This document shows, piece after piece, positions 39,144 to 47,274 of a stretch of DNA of 64,000 nt. Source of the stretch: Rhodococcus sp. G-MC3 (lineage in GTDB: Bacteria > Actinomycetota > Actinomycetes > Mycobacteriales > Mycobacteriaceae); the NCBI RefSeq assembly GCF_030063335.1, contig NZ_JASISW010000015.1, positions 62,001 to 126,000 of the forward strand, written 5' to 3'. A program made the position numbers and the translations under genes. Each line of letters begins with the position of its first letter. Position 1 is the first letter of the stretch. A model generated the notes under the pieces. That model was not told the origin of the DNA. It saw nothing but the letters and a program-made list of their open reading frames with translations, and made no database searches.

Positions 39144-39755
39144 ATGAATGTCTTTCTCCTGACGATGACAGTCCTTCTCACAGCCTCGGTCGTCGGACTG
39201 CTTCTGATGATCCTCGGCCTCGCACGAGAAATCGGCCGAGTTCAGGTACGTCTCGGGCCCCTCGGGGCGCGCATGATGGATACCGGCCCGAAGATCGAGC
39301 AAGTCGGACCGACCTTCCACGGACTCACCGATCACGTCGGTCGGACCGTGAGCGTGGCGGGCCATCGTGATCGCCCTCAGCTACTTCTGTTCACCGCCCC
39401 CGGCTGCTCGACCTGCAAGTCGTTGCTTCCCGGCATGAAGGCCATGGCCAGGGGTGAGGGCGACGTGGACATCGTCATGATCTCCGACGGGACCCCGGCC
39501 GAGCACGCCGAATTCCTCGCCGGCGCCGGAATCGGCGACGAGCTGAGCTACATCGACGGTCGCGACGTCGGCATCGCCTACCAGGTGGGCACCACTCCGT
39601 TCGGAGTGATGCTCGACGAACACGGCAAGATCAAGGCCAAGGGACTGTGCAATCACATGGCGCAGGTCGAAAGCTTGCTCAATGCACTGGAATCCGGCAC
39701 TCCCTCACTCCAGCACCTGCACACCCAGGCCGCCCACAAGCGCGGCGTCGCCTAA
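39144..39755 (+). CDS. mauD: MauD-like thioredoxin-fold protein
   Basis: A 203-residue protein: one N-terminal membrane anchor (residues about 4-27), a linker, and a thioredoxin-like domain with CSTC (Cys88, Cys91) in FTAPGCSTCKSLLPG and the cis-Pro region TTPFGVML. MauD is the periplasmic disulfide enzyme for the six disulfides of the methylamine dehydrogenase light subunit. The ATG at 39144 is 26 bp after mauE. A homopolymeric tract follows its stop. Confidence 0.85.
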   Translation: MNVFLLTMTVLLTASVVGLLLMILGLAREIGRVQVRLGPLGARMMDTGPKIEQVGPTFHGLTDHVGRTVSVAGHRDRPQLLLFTAPGCSTCKSLLPGMKAMARGEGDVDIVMISDGTPAEHAEFLAGAGIGDELSYIDGRDVGIAYQVGTTPFGVMLDEHGKIKAKGLCNHMAQVESLLNALESGTPSLQHLHTQAAHKRGVA

Positions 39756-39757
39756 AT

Positions 39758-39795
39758 TTTTTCACCCCCCCCCTGAGTTTTTCACACCCCCCTGA
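39758..39795. repeat. Two-copy T-run/C-run repeat after mauD
   Basis: Two imperfect tandem copies of a T-run, CAC and a C-run (nine Cs then six Cs), each ending CTGA. Homopolymer tracts of this length are prone to slippage; position between mauD and mauA could affect spacing or transcription of mauA. The exact C count should be confirmed from raw reads. Confidence 0.6.
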
Positions 39796-39809
39796 CGAAC
39801 GGAGAGCAC

Positions 39810-40493
39810 GTGGACAATCACGAACACTCGGGTCCCACCGAACAGCGTTACCCGGTCGATGAGGACACCGTCGCCGAACAGGTCGAATGGATGGCCGGCC
39901 GCGGCGGCAGTTTCGCGAGTCGCTCAGGACGTAAACTTTCCGAACGAGTCTCACGCCGATCGATGATCTCGAGAATCGGCCGTTGGACTCTCGGTGCATC
40001 GGGAGTAGCGATCGTCAGCTCACTTCCGGTCTCTCGTGCTTACGCACAACAGACGCCTGCAACTCCCGCTCCGGAGCCGCAAGTCCCGGAATACGACGGC
40101 AGTAACCCAGCCGAATGTGACTATTGGCGCTGGTGCAGCATGGACGGAACTTCCTGTGCCGCATGCGAAGGCGGTGGCCTCACCACCTGCGCTCCCGGTT
40201 CGAAGCCCGGTGCGGAGTTCTGGGTCGGATGTTGCACCAATCCCGCCGACGGCAAGACGTATCTCATTGCCTACTACGACTGCTGCGGGGCGCCGAGTTG
40301 CTCCAATTCTTTCTGCGGCGAACCGGACATGCAGGCTTCGATGTACAACCCCGTCAGTGGCAGCTACGACCAGGAAATCATCTGGTGCGTCTCGGACGAG
40401 TCGCAGGCCTACACGTGCACCATGGCGCCCATTGTGGGCGCCGACTGCCAAGCCCGTCCCGCTGCCCGCCCGAAGGTCGGAGCCGGCTCGTGA
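39810..40493 (+). CDS. mauA: Methylamine dehydrogenase light (small) subunit, TTQ-type
   Basis: A 227-residue precursor. A long N-terminal region has a twin-arginine signal (SRRSMISRIGRW, then a hydrophobic run to AYAQ), so the folded protein is exported by Tat. The mature domain (from about 100) closely follows MauA: ECDYWRWCSMDG, EFWVGCCTNPADGKTYLIAY, YYDCCG and EIIWCV. The two tryptophans that form tryptophan tryptophylquinone correspond to Trp138 and Trp192; the assisting Asp residues to Asp112 and Asp157. There are 14 cysteines in this region, against 12 in the Paracoccus enzyme. It oxidises primary amines with the large subunit. Confidence 0.92.
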   Translation: MDNHEHSGPTEQRYPVDEDTVAEQVEWMAGRGGSFASRSGRKLSERVSRRSMISRIGRWTLGASGVAIVSSLPVSRAYAQQTPATPAPEPQVPEYDGSNPAECDYWRWCSMDGTSCAACEGGGLTTCAPGSKPGAEFWVGCCTNPADGKTYLIAYYDCCGAPSCSNSFCGEPDMQASMYNPVSGSYDQEIIWCVSDESQAYTCTMAPIVGADCQARPAARPKVGAGS

Positions 40494-41800
40494 CACGACA
40501 TCGCCGCAAAGCAGCACTCGCTGCCGCCCCACTCGCGGCCCTCCTCGCCGTCACCTCCTGCAGCTCGAGCGAGAACACCGAGGAATCCGCGTCTTCTACC
40601 GAGGTGACCTACCCCAGTGCCGAATTTACTGCTCCCGGAGACGGAATCGGCCTCGGTGAGGAAGATCAAGAGATTACGGGTCAGATCCCCGAGCCCCTGC
40701 ATGTCGGTGAGATAACTCCGATCGGCGCCGACCAGATCCTCGGCATCGAGGGAGGATTCGGCAAGCTCGAAATGACCGTCAACGCACTGGATCCAGCAAC
40801 GGGCAAGGTGACGACGCGTGTCACCGTCGGAGCAGGCATCTGGGATCCGGTCGTACACGGATTCGTCGGCGAGAGCAGCAGCGATCCGGCAATCGTCGCC
40901 GCCGAGGTATGGCGACCACGAGGCTCTCGTGGCGCCGCGGACTTCACCGTCAGCACGTATTCGGGCAACTTGCTCGAGCCGAAGGAGGCCGAGCTTCCCG
41001 ACGTAGCCCGTGTGCACTCACGCGAGGGATCGAATGCGGTCACCTCCGACGGAAAATACTTCGTCAGCTGGGACGACGGACTGTATGGAATCCGGGTCGT
41101 GGATCTCGAGGCGGGCGAGGAATCCGGCGCGATTCGACTCGTCGGATGCGGACCGTTCACCTGGATGGTCGGCCATGATCTGTACAGCGTGTGCGAGGAC
41201 ACCCGAGAACTGTTGCACGTCAACATCGGTGACGACGGCGTGCCGACCGAGGTCGGACGAGAAAAGGTTCTTCCGGACGATTTCGTCAGTGCACGCAAGA
41301 CCACCTTCGCCGAGGAAGCCAAGAAGGCTCTGTTGGTCAGCGAGAACGGTGACGTGTTCGTCTTCGACGTCTCGAACGGGCTGCCCACAACTGTTGTCCA
41401 ACCGATCGGAAACGCGGGCGACCCATCGGGACGCTTCTCGGAGAATGTGATCAACGCCGACGCAACGAGGTTGGCGATCACCTATACCGATTCCATCGTC
41501 CATCCCGACTCGGCACGCGGTGGTTCGGTAGCGAAGGTTGTCGTGTTCGACGCCGCGAATCTGTCGCCTGTTCGCACACTGACATTGGCGGACATAGGAA
41601 TCGAGAGTTTCTCGTCGATGGCCTACAGCGTCGACGGAAAGACGTTCTACGTCCTCGGTGACGGCGCGGAAGTGGACGGTGAAGCACCCCAGAAACTCGT
41701 CGGGTTCGATGCCGCAACGGGCCAGCAAGTCAGCTCGGTGTACATCGATGGCGCTGTCAATCCGATCACCAACCTGATTACCCCCGAGGTGATGGAGTGA
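40490..41800 (+). CDS. mauB: Methylamine dehydrogenase heavy (large) subunit-like lipoprotein
   Basis: A 436-residue protein with a lipoprotein signal (lipobox AVTSC) and a beta-propeller-like mature part, with repeated strands such as DPATGKVTTRVTVGAG, VTSDGKYFVSWDDG, LLVSENGDVFVFDVSNG and YSVDGKTFYVLGDG. This fits the amine dehydrogenase heavy subunit family, which holds and covers the light subunit. The GTG at 40490 overlaps the mauA stop and has GGAG upstream. Being a lipoprotein would tether the enzyme to the membrane outside the cell. Sequence similarity to Paracoccus MauB is only moderate by eye. Confidence 0.75.
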   Translation: MTRHRRKAALAAAPLAALLAVTSCSSSENTEESASSTEVTYPSAEFTAPGDGIGLGEEDQEITGQIPEPLHVGEITPIGADQILGIEGGFGKLEMTVNALDPATGKVTTRVTVGAGIWDPVVHGFVGESSSDPAIVAAEVWRPRGSRGAADFTVSTYSGNLLEPKEAELPDVARVHSREGSNAVTSDGKYFVSWDDGLYGIRVVDLEAGEESGAIRLVGCGPFTWMVGHDLYSVCEDTRELLHVNIGDDGVPTEVGREKVLPDDFVSARKTTFAEEAKKALLVSENGDVFVFDVSNGLPTTVVQPIGNAGDPSGRFSENVINADATRLAITYTDSIVHPDSARGGSVAKVVVFDAANLSPVRTLTLADIGIESFSSMAYSVDGKTFYVLGDGAEVDGEAPQKLVGFDAATGQQVSSVYIDGAVNPITNLITPEVME

Positions 41801-43386
41801 ATCGACCGGAACCCCGGTTGATGCTCGGCCGACGCCGCTTCTTGTCCCTCGCGACAGCAGGCGTCGGCCTGGCGGGAATCGGCGCACTCGGAGTGACCGC
41901 ATGCAGCTCCTCGTCAGGGGCTGCGTCCGGGACCACCGACAAGCTCGACTACATCAAGGCCACCGACCCGGAAGTGGCTGCGGCCGAAGCCGCTAGAACA
42001 TCCACCGGTAGGACTGCGGCGTATGCCCTTGCCGCTGGATTTGCACCCGTCGATCTAGGCGGGCGACTCGTGAACACCTGGACTTACGGAACCGGCGCTG
42101 TTGCACCGGAGCTGAGGTTGTCTGCCGGCGATACGATGCACGCATCGGTGACCAATTCTTTGGAGACCGACACGAGCATCCATTGGCACGGCATCCGAAT
42201 CCGGAACGACATGGACGGTGTACCGCCGGTGACCCAGGCTGCGATCGCCCCGGGAAGCACGTTCGACTATTCGTTTATCGCACCCGATCCCGGAACATAC
42301 TGGTACCACTCGCATTCGGGTCTGCAAGCCGACCGCGGTCTGTTCGGCGCTCTGATCGTCGAGGATCCCCAGGACGCGACGGGTGCAGATGCCGACGCAG
42401 TGCTGGTCCTCGACGACTGGGTCGACGGCCTCGGAACGACGCCCGACGCTGTGATGGCTGCATTGAACCCTGACTTGCACGGCGGCGGTCACGCGGGGCA
42501 CGGTGGTGCAGCGCCGCCGCTGCCGGTCGGGGCGGACGAAGCCGTTGTTGCTACGTCGCTGACGTCCGCGGGCCACGGTGATTCCGAGGCCCTCGGTGGA
42601 ATGACTCAGCACATCGCCTACCCGTTGCATCTGATCAACGGACGACCGCCGAACGACCCACAGGTGATCGAGGTCGCTGCCGGATCACGGCTGCGTGTGC
42701 GCATCATCAACGCTGGAGCGGAAACTCCGTATCGATTCGCTGTCGCGGGGCACCGCATGACCATCCTCGCCGTCGACGGGTACGACGTCGAACCAGTAGA
42801 GGCCGACGCAATCATCGTCGGGATGGCACAACGTTACGACGTTCTGGTCACCGTCGCTTCCGGAGCGTGGCCGATGGTGGCCGCGGTGGAAGGACGCCCC
42901 GGCTACGCATCGAGCGTACTGAGAAGCCTTGACGCGCCCCCAATGTCCAACCCCGATGTCGGTGGGTCGATTCCGGAACTTGGACGACAACTCGTGCTGG
43001 AGAGTGCGCTTCGACCGGCAGAGAGCACAAAGCTCGCGTCGAAATCCCCCGATCGCGAGTACAGCATCGATTTACTCCAGGCCGGTGACAGGTACGTCTG
43101 GGCGATGGCCGGAGCCGACGCAGGCAAGCTCGTCATGAACCAGGGAGACCGCGTTCGGATCACCATGAACAACACCTCGACCATGTGGCATCCGATGCAT
43201 ACCCATGGCCACACGTTCGCGATACCGCAGTACGGGGGACTCCGTCGCGACACAGTCAATGTCCTGCCCGGGACATCGCTTGCGATCGAGTTCGACGCCG
43301 ACAATCCCGGAGAGTGGATGTTCCACTGTCACAACGCCTACCACTTCGAAGCCGGCATGACGGCGAATCTGATGTACGTCCGATGA
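41797..43386 (+). CDS. Multicopper oxidase in the mau operon
   Basis: A 529-residue exported oxidase with a Tat-type signal (LGRRRFLSLATAG) and possible lipobox TACS. All four copper-ligand motifs are present: HWHG (His129, His131), HSH (His171, His173), HPMHTHGH, and HCHNAYHFEAGM (His510, Cys511, His512, His516, Met521). A Met/His-rich loop (GGGHAGHGG) lies in the middle. The GTG overlaps the large-subunit stop. It may take electrons from the cupredoxins downstream and reduce oxygen, or help to mature the TTQ cofactor in place of MauG; both are inferences from gene order. Confidence 0.9.
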   Translation: MNRPEPRLMLGRRRFLSLATAGVGLAGIGALGVTACSSSSGAASGTTDKLDYIKATDPEVAAAEAARTSTGRTAAYALAAGFAPVDLGGRLVNTWTYGTGAVAPELRLSAGDTMHASVTNSLETDTSIHWHGIRIRNDMDGVPPVTQAAIAPGSTFDYSFIAPDPGTYWYHSHSGLQADRGLFGALIVEDPQDATGADADAVLVLDDWVDGLGTTPDAVMAALNPDLHGGGHAGHGGAAPPLPVGADEAVVATSLTSAGHGDSEALGGMTQHIAYPLHLINGRPPNDPQVIEVAAGSRLRVRIINAGAETPYRFAVAGHRMTILAVDGYDVEPVEADAIIVGMAQRYDVLVTVASGAWPMVAAVEGRPGYASSVLRSLDAPPMSNPDVGGSIPELGRQLVLESALRPAESTKLASKSPDREYSIDLLQAGDRYVWAMAGADAGKLVMNQGDRVRITMNNTSTMWHPMHTHGHTFAIPQYGGLRRDTVNVLPGTSLAIEFDADNPGEWMFHCHNAYHFEAGMTANLMYVR

Positions 43387-43396
43387 GAGGTAAACG

Positions 43397-43738
43397 ATGA
43401 AGAAATTTCTTGTCCTGACAGCGACTGTGGCTGCACTGCTCGGCTTCACCGCGTGCAGCAGCGACTCCGGGAGTAGCGACGCACCGACTGCCACAGTGCG
43501 GGTAGAGAACATGAGCTACAGCCCGGCGTCTGTCACCGTCAAGAAGGGTGACACCGTCGAGTGGATCTTCGACGACAACGGCCTCCCTCATGACGTCGTC
43601 GAATCGAGCGACGAAACATTCAAGAGCGAATTGCTGACCGAGGGTTCATACAGCTACACCTTCGAGGAGGCAGGCACATTCGACTATCACTGCACCCCGC
43701 ACCCGATGATGCTCGGCACGGTCATCGTCGAGGAGTGA
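43397..43738 (+). CDS. Amicyanin-like cupredoxin lipoprotein 1
   Basis: A 113-residue precursor with a lipobox at Cys20 (LGFTAC). The mature domain is amicyanin-like: VENMSYSPASVTVKKGDTVEW, LPHDVV and YDYHCTPHP-like FDYHCTPHPMM. Type 1 copper ligands are His65, Cys99, His102 and Met105. In the Paracoccus system amicyanin takes electrons from methylamine dehydrogenase. Its ATG lies 10 bp after the oxidase stop, with a GAGAGG site. Confidence 0.88.
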   Translation: MKKFLVLTATVAALLGFTACSSDSGSSDAPTATVRVENMSYSPASVTVKKGDTVEWIFDDNGLPHDVVESSDETFKSELLTEGSYSYTFEEAGTFDYHCTPHPMMLGTVIVEE

Positions 43739-44043
43739 GAACCTTTGTCGGACTCGCACTTCTGATGCTCACAGGCGGGTGCGCGTCGGAACCACAGGTC
43801 GATGCGACGGTTCTGATCAGCAATGTTCGGTTCGAGCCCCAGGAGGTCGAGGTTCCCGTCGGCGGCACGGTCGAGTGGCGCTTCGGTGATGGCGGCTTGC
43901 TTCACGAAGTGCACGCCGACGGCGTGTTCGACAGTGGTGTCAACGGAGACAGCACTTTTCGGTTCACATTCGACACGCCGGGTGACGTGGAATATCACTG
44001 TTCGATTCACCCGTACATGTCCGGAACGGTTCACGTCGGCTGA
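43735..44043 (+). CDS. Amicyanin-like cupredoxin lipoprotein 2
   Basis: A 102-residue precursor with lipobox LTGGC (Cys16). It repeats the amicyanin pattern with ligands His57, Cys89, His92 and Met95 (YHCSIHPYM). It overlaps the stop of the first cupredoxin gene by 4 bases. Two tandem cupredoxins suggest either two steps of electron transfer or two partners, the dehydrogenase and the multicopper oxidase. Confidence 0.86.
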   Translation: MRTFVGLALLMLTGGCASEPQVDATVLISNVRFEPQEVEVPVGGTVEWRFGDGGLLHEVHADGVFDSGVNGDSTFRFTFDTPGDVEYHCSIHPYMSGTVHVG

Positions 44044-44071
44044 TGCGAACCACCATCGAAGGAGGTTTGAA

Positions 44072-44908
44072 ATGACAACGATGATCGACCACACTGCACT
44101 CCAACAGGATATGCCTCAGATCCGCCCTGCCATGAGCAGCTCGGTAGGACTGGGAACGCGCGCCGTTCTGGTCTCGTCGGCAGTCGCCGTCGGTGCGGGC
44201 GCGGCGCTCACCGCCTCCCCGACCGCGGCGTCCGGCCTCACCGGCGCAGTCGTCGCTGCCGGCGCGGTCACGGCGCTTGCTGCCAACTGGTCGACATGCG
44301 GCATGTCGGTCGCCGGCGTGGTCGTAGCGCCCAAACAGCCGGGCCGAAAAGGGTCGTCGACTCCAGTTCGACGATTGGCCTGGCACGCAACCGGCTCCAT
44401 CATGACCGGATCGGTGACGGGTGCACTGATCGGCGCTGTGGGCGGCGCCGTTCTCGGTACTGTGCCCATTGCACCGATGCTCGGCGTCTGGGCTGCACTC
44501 GCACTGGCCTACGGCCTGCACGAACTGGGGCTCGTGAGCATGCCGACCCCTATGCGTCGGCAACAGCTTCCCCGTCATCTGCGCCGCAGCATGGAGCCGT
44601 GGAAGGTGTCGCTCCTCTTCGGAGCTATCATCGGACCCGGATTCCTGATCTACATTCGCTCCAGCGCCTATTACTTGATGGCGCTCGGTGTGGCAGCAGC
44701 CGGGTCGCCCGTCCTCGGAGCCGCACTGTTCGTCGCCGTCTCGCTCGGGCGCTGCATGCCGAGCGCATTGGCAATCGTCCACACTCACCGGGGTGGGTCG
44801 ATGCCAGGTTTTCTTTCACTCATGTGCGTTGTGGATCGTCGTGTGCAGGCTCTGACGGGTGCCGTTCTGGTCGGCCTCTCGGTGTTTGCCGGCATCACTC
44901 TGGCCTGA
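44072..44908 (+). CDS. Polytopic membrane protein of the mau operon (possible MauF-like)
   Basis: A 278-residue protein with about six hydrophobic segments and two cysteines placed near membrane segments (NWSTCGMS, GRCMPSA). Size, position next to the amine dehydrogenase genes and the GMS/Cys pattern recall MauF, a membrane protein required for methylamine dehydrogenase formation. I am not certain of family membership. The ATG has a strong GGAGG site 28 bp after the second cupredoxin. A hairpin follows the stop. Confidence 0.6.
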   Translation: MTTMIDHTALQQDMPQIRPAMSSSVGLGTRAVLVSSAVAVGAGAALTASPTAASGLTGAVVAAGAVTALAANWSTCGMSVAGVVVAPKQPGRKGSSTPVRRLAWHATGSIMTGSVTGALIGAVGGAVLGTVPIAPMLGVWAALALAYGLHELGLVSMPTPMRRQQLPRHLRRSMEPWKVSLLFGAIIGPGFLIYIRSSAYYLMALGVAAAGSPVLGAALFVAVSLGRCMPSALAIVHTHRGGSMPGFLSLMCVVDRRVQALTGAVLVGLSVFAGITLA

Positions 44909-44918
44909 TCAACGCCTA

Positions 44919-44961
44919 CAGTGGCCCAACAAGTGCAAGGGGTGCACTTGTTGGGCTACTG
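44919..44961 (+). terminator. Hairpin after the mau operon
   Basis: CAGTGGCCCAACAAGTGCA, a five-base loop, then TGCACTTGTTGGGCTACTG: 19-base arms with one mismatch. It starts 11 bases after the last mau gene and ends 27 bases before the next gene. There is no T-run. The arm sequence differs from the CCGTG palindrome family. Confidence 0.7.
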
Positions 44962-44988
44962 GCGCGGAGCCCCCCTACACTTTCCGGC

Positions 44989-45612
44989 ATGGTTTGGTAT
45001 GTCTCCTACGGGTCGAATCTGCTGGCAGAACGCTTTCACACCTACCTGACTGGTTCAGACGCAACGAGTCCGTTCGGCGCTCATCCACCGGCGCCATCGG
45101 CGGTTCTCCCTACCGAAGAACGGTGGCTGTGGCTAGACCACGCGCTTTATTTCGCCGGCGTCTCCCAACGATGGACAGGATCGGCCGCGTTCGTTTCCCA
45201 CGAGCGTGGGAGCGGAGAATCCGTCGCGCATGCCTACCTGATCGACCGGAGCCAATTCACTCACCTCGTCGCTGTCGAAAATGCGGTCGAGGCCGTCGAG
45301 CAGGTCTCGCCCGAGTCCGTCTCCATCGGCAGCTACGCGGTACTCGACATCGACCGTGGTGGAGAAGCATTCCGCGGGAAGTACGACGCGATGTTGCGAC
45401 TGCCGGACATCGACGATGTACCGGCGGTGACCTTCACCAGTTCGACGATGCGCGAGCGCGGCGGGCCCGCCGAGATGTACCTCGAGACGATCAGACGCGG
45501 CCTCGAATCATCGCCCTTCGATCTGGACGTCGATGTCTACCTTGCCGATGCCATCGCCCGGTCATCGACCATTTCCATGCCCTGGAACGGACATACTGCT
45601 CGGCGGGTTTGA
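44989..45612 (+). CDS. Gamma-glutamylcyclotransferase-like protein
   Basis: A 207-residue protein with the GGCT-fold entry motif WYVSYGSNL at its N terminus and a central LDHALYFAGVSQRWTG segment typical of gamma-glutamylcyclotransferase-like domains. The catalytic Glu of the family is not obvious to me. Such proteins cleave gamma-glutamyl amides with ring closure, or have unrelated roles. It lies 82 bp before the repeat-peptide gene, on the same strand; whether it belongs to that operon is unclear. Confidence 0.75.
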   Translation: MVWYVSYGSNLLAERFHTYLTGSDATSPFGAHPPAPSAVLPTEERWLWLDHALYFAGVSQRWTGSAAFVSHERGSGESVAHAYLIDRSQFTHLVAVENAVEAVEQVSPESVSIGSYAVLDIDRGGEAFRGKYDAMLRLPDIDDVPAVTFTSSTMRERGGPAEMYLETIRRGLESSPFDLDVDVYLADAIARSSTISMPWNGHTARRV

Positions 45613-45694
45613 AAGCGACCCGATTCGTCAATCCAGGTCTCCGAGCGGGGCAGCCCCCTCGCTCACCCGAAGTACGTCGACCGAAAGGCATTCG

Positions 45695-45949
45695 ATGAGC
45701 ATCAACGACGACGACATCACCACGAGCGGATCCGGCGGCGAAGGTCCCGCCGACGGCGGCTCGAACCCCAACGGGCACGACGGCGGCGCAGACGGCACCG
45801 CAGGTCCGGGCGAAGGTCCCGCCGACGGCGGCTCCAACCCCAACGGGCACGACGGCGGCGCAGACGGCACTGCAGGTCCGGGCGAAGGTCCCGCCGACGG
45901 CGGCTCCAACCCCAACGGGCACGACGGCGGCGCAGACGGCACGGCTTGA
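45695..45949 (+). CDS. Small three-repeat Gly/Asp/Asn/His peptide, candidate modified precursor
   Basis: An 84-residue peptide. Residues 1-14 (MSINDDDITTSGSG) look like a short leader. From residue 15 a 24-residue unit occurs three times, the last cut to 22 by the stop. Each unit has GEGPADGG, then SNPNGHDGG, then ADGTAGP, with one His, two Asn and three Asp. There are no Cys, Lys, Arg or aromatic residues, so it cannot form a normal folded core. The stop overlaps the TTG start of a JmjC-type oxygenase gene, a layout usual for a precursor peptide and its modifying enzyme. Hydroxylation of His, Asn or Asp in each repeat is an inference. Confidence 0.75.
   Translation: MSINDDDITTSGSGGEGPADGGSNPNGHDGGADGTAGPGEGPADGGSNPNGHDGGADGTAGPGEGPADGGSNPNGHDGGADGTA
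45737..45946 (+). repeat. 72-bp coding tandem repeat, 2.9 copies
   Basis: Copies at 45737-45808, 45809-45880 and 45881-45946. They differ only at silent third positions (TCG/TCC for Ser, ACC/ACT/ACG for Thr, final GCA/GCT for Ala). The near identity points to recent duplication or gene conversion under protein-level constraint. Confidence 0.9.
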
Positions 45950-47274
45950 GCCACCAGCCCCCTGACCAGCGCGGACCGAAACTCCGGTCCGCGCTCGGTC
46001 GTCTGATATCCGTCGACGAACTTGCGTTCGCCGACGACTATTGGGGTCGAAAGCCGCTTCTGTCCCGAGCGGATCAGCTGCCCGGATCGTTCGAGGACCT
46101 CCTCTCGGCCGCGTCCGTGGACGAACTCGTCTCACACCGCGGCGTGCGGACGCCCTTCGCGCGAATGGCCAAGGACGGGGCGCTGCTCGACAAGTCGGAG
46201 TTCACCTCCTCCGGCGGCTTCGGAGCAGAGATGACCGACCAGCTGGATTCCGCGGGCGTGCTGTCCGCGTTCGCGGATGGCCACACTCTCGTCCTTCAGG
46301 GTCTGCACCGATTGTGGCCACCGCTGATCGATTTCGCCCGTGATCTCGTCGACGATGTGGGCCACCCCGCGCAGGTCAACGCCTACATCACTCCGGCCTC
46401 GTCTACCGGTTTCTCACCGCACTACGACGTGCACGACGTCTTCGTACTGCAGATCAGTGGCGAGAAACGCTGGATCCTGCACCCGCCCGTTCACACTCAC
46501 CCACTGTCGAGCCAACCGTGGTCGGAACGCCGAAGTGCAGTCGAGGAACGCGCCAGGGAAGCTCCTACGGTCGATACAGTTCTGCAGCCCGGCGATGCGC
46601 TCTACCTCCCCCGTGGGTGGATTCACGCGGCAGAAGCTCTCGGCGACACAACGATTCACGTGACTATTGGTGTGGCCTCGTTGAATCGGTTCGACGTCGC
46701 ACACCGCGTCTTCGAGTCGTTGCAGGACGACGCCACCATGAGGGAGCCTCTTCCCGCCGGCATCGATCCGACCGATCCGGACGCAATGCTGCCGTTCGTC
46801 GACCGGGTCATCGACGACATCGCATCGGTCCTCGACCACTTGCGCGACGACCCCGCAGCTCGACTCCGCATCGCTGAACGACTGGGTCGACGTTTCGTCG
46901 ACATCACTCGTCCCGAGCCCGTGAACCCGCTTCGCACAGTGTCTTTCATGAGCTCGATCCACGCCGACAGCACTGTTCTCTGGCGGCAAGGGCTGACGGC
47001 CCGGATCACCAGCGACGACAACAAGGTTCACCTCGGACTGAGAGGCAAGACCGTGTCGTTTCCCATTGAGGCGTCTGCTTCGATAGCCCAACTACAGACC
47101 GGAAAGCCTTGTAGGGTCGGCGATCTGGTCGGGCTCGATTCCAACAGCGCAATCGTCGTCGCCCGGCGGCTTCTCCGCGAGGCCGTGTTGGTTCCAGCGC
47201 CTGACGAGCCGACCACCCTGACCAGCCCTACAGCCGTGACCAGCCCTACTGCCGTGACGAACCTACTGCCGTGA
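45946..47274 (+). CDS. JmjC-type cupin oxygenase (ribosomal-oxygenase-like)
   Basis: A 442-residue protein of the JmjC/cupin-4 family (MINA53, NO66, YcfD). The iron triad is His159 and Asp161 in SPHYDVHDVF and His227 in LPRGWIHAAEAL; KRWILHPP follows the first motif as in 2-oxoglutarate hydroxylases. A C-terminal winged-helix-like part and a Thr/Pro-rich tail follow. Family members hydroxylate His or Arg in ribosomal proteins. Here the TTG start overlaps the repeat-peptide stop, so that peptide is the likely target rather than a ribosomal protein. The end overlaps the next start by 4 bases within short tandem repeats. Confidence 0.88.
   Translation: MSHQPPDQRGPKLRSALGRLISVDELAFADDYWGRKPLLSRADQLPGSFEDLLSAASVDELVSHRGVRTPFARMAKDGALLDKSEFTSSGGFGAEMTDQLDSAGVLSAFADGHTLVLQGLHRLWPPLIDFARDLVDDVGHPAQVNAYITPASSTGFSPHYDVHDVFVLQISGEKRWILHPPVHTHPLSSQPWSERRSAVEERAREAPTVDTVLQPGDALYLPRGWIHAAEALGDTTIHVTIGVASLNRFDVAHRVFESLQDDATMREPLPAGIDPTDPDAMLPFVDRVIDDIASVLDHLRDDPAARLRIAERLGRRFVDITRPEPVNPLRTVSFMSSIHADSTVLWRQGLTARITSDDNKVHLGLRGKTVSFPIEASASIAQLQTGKPCRVGDLVGLDSNSAIVVARRLLREAVLVPAPDEPTTLTSPTAVTSPTAVTNLLP

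Noticed and set aside
45737-45946. 72-base repeats considered as a CRISPR or non-coding tandem array
   Set aside because: Differences are only at silent sites and the frame is kept, which indicates coding constraint.
45946-47274. JmjC gene as a plain ribosomal oxygenase (YcfD/RoxA type)
   Set aside because: Kept as an alternative, but the overlap with the repeat-peptide gene and absence of ribosomal genes nearby favour a dedicated peptide target.
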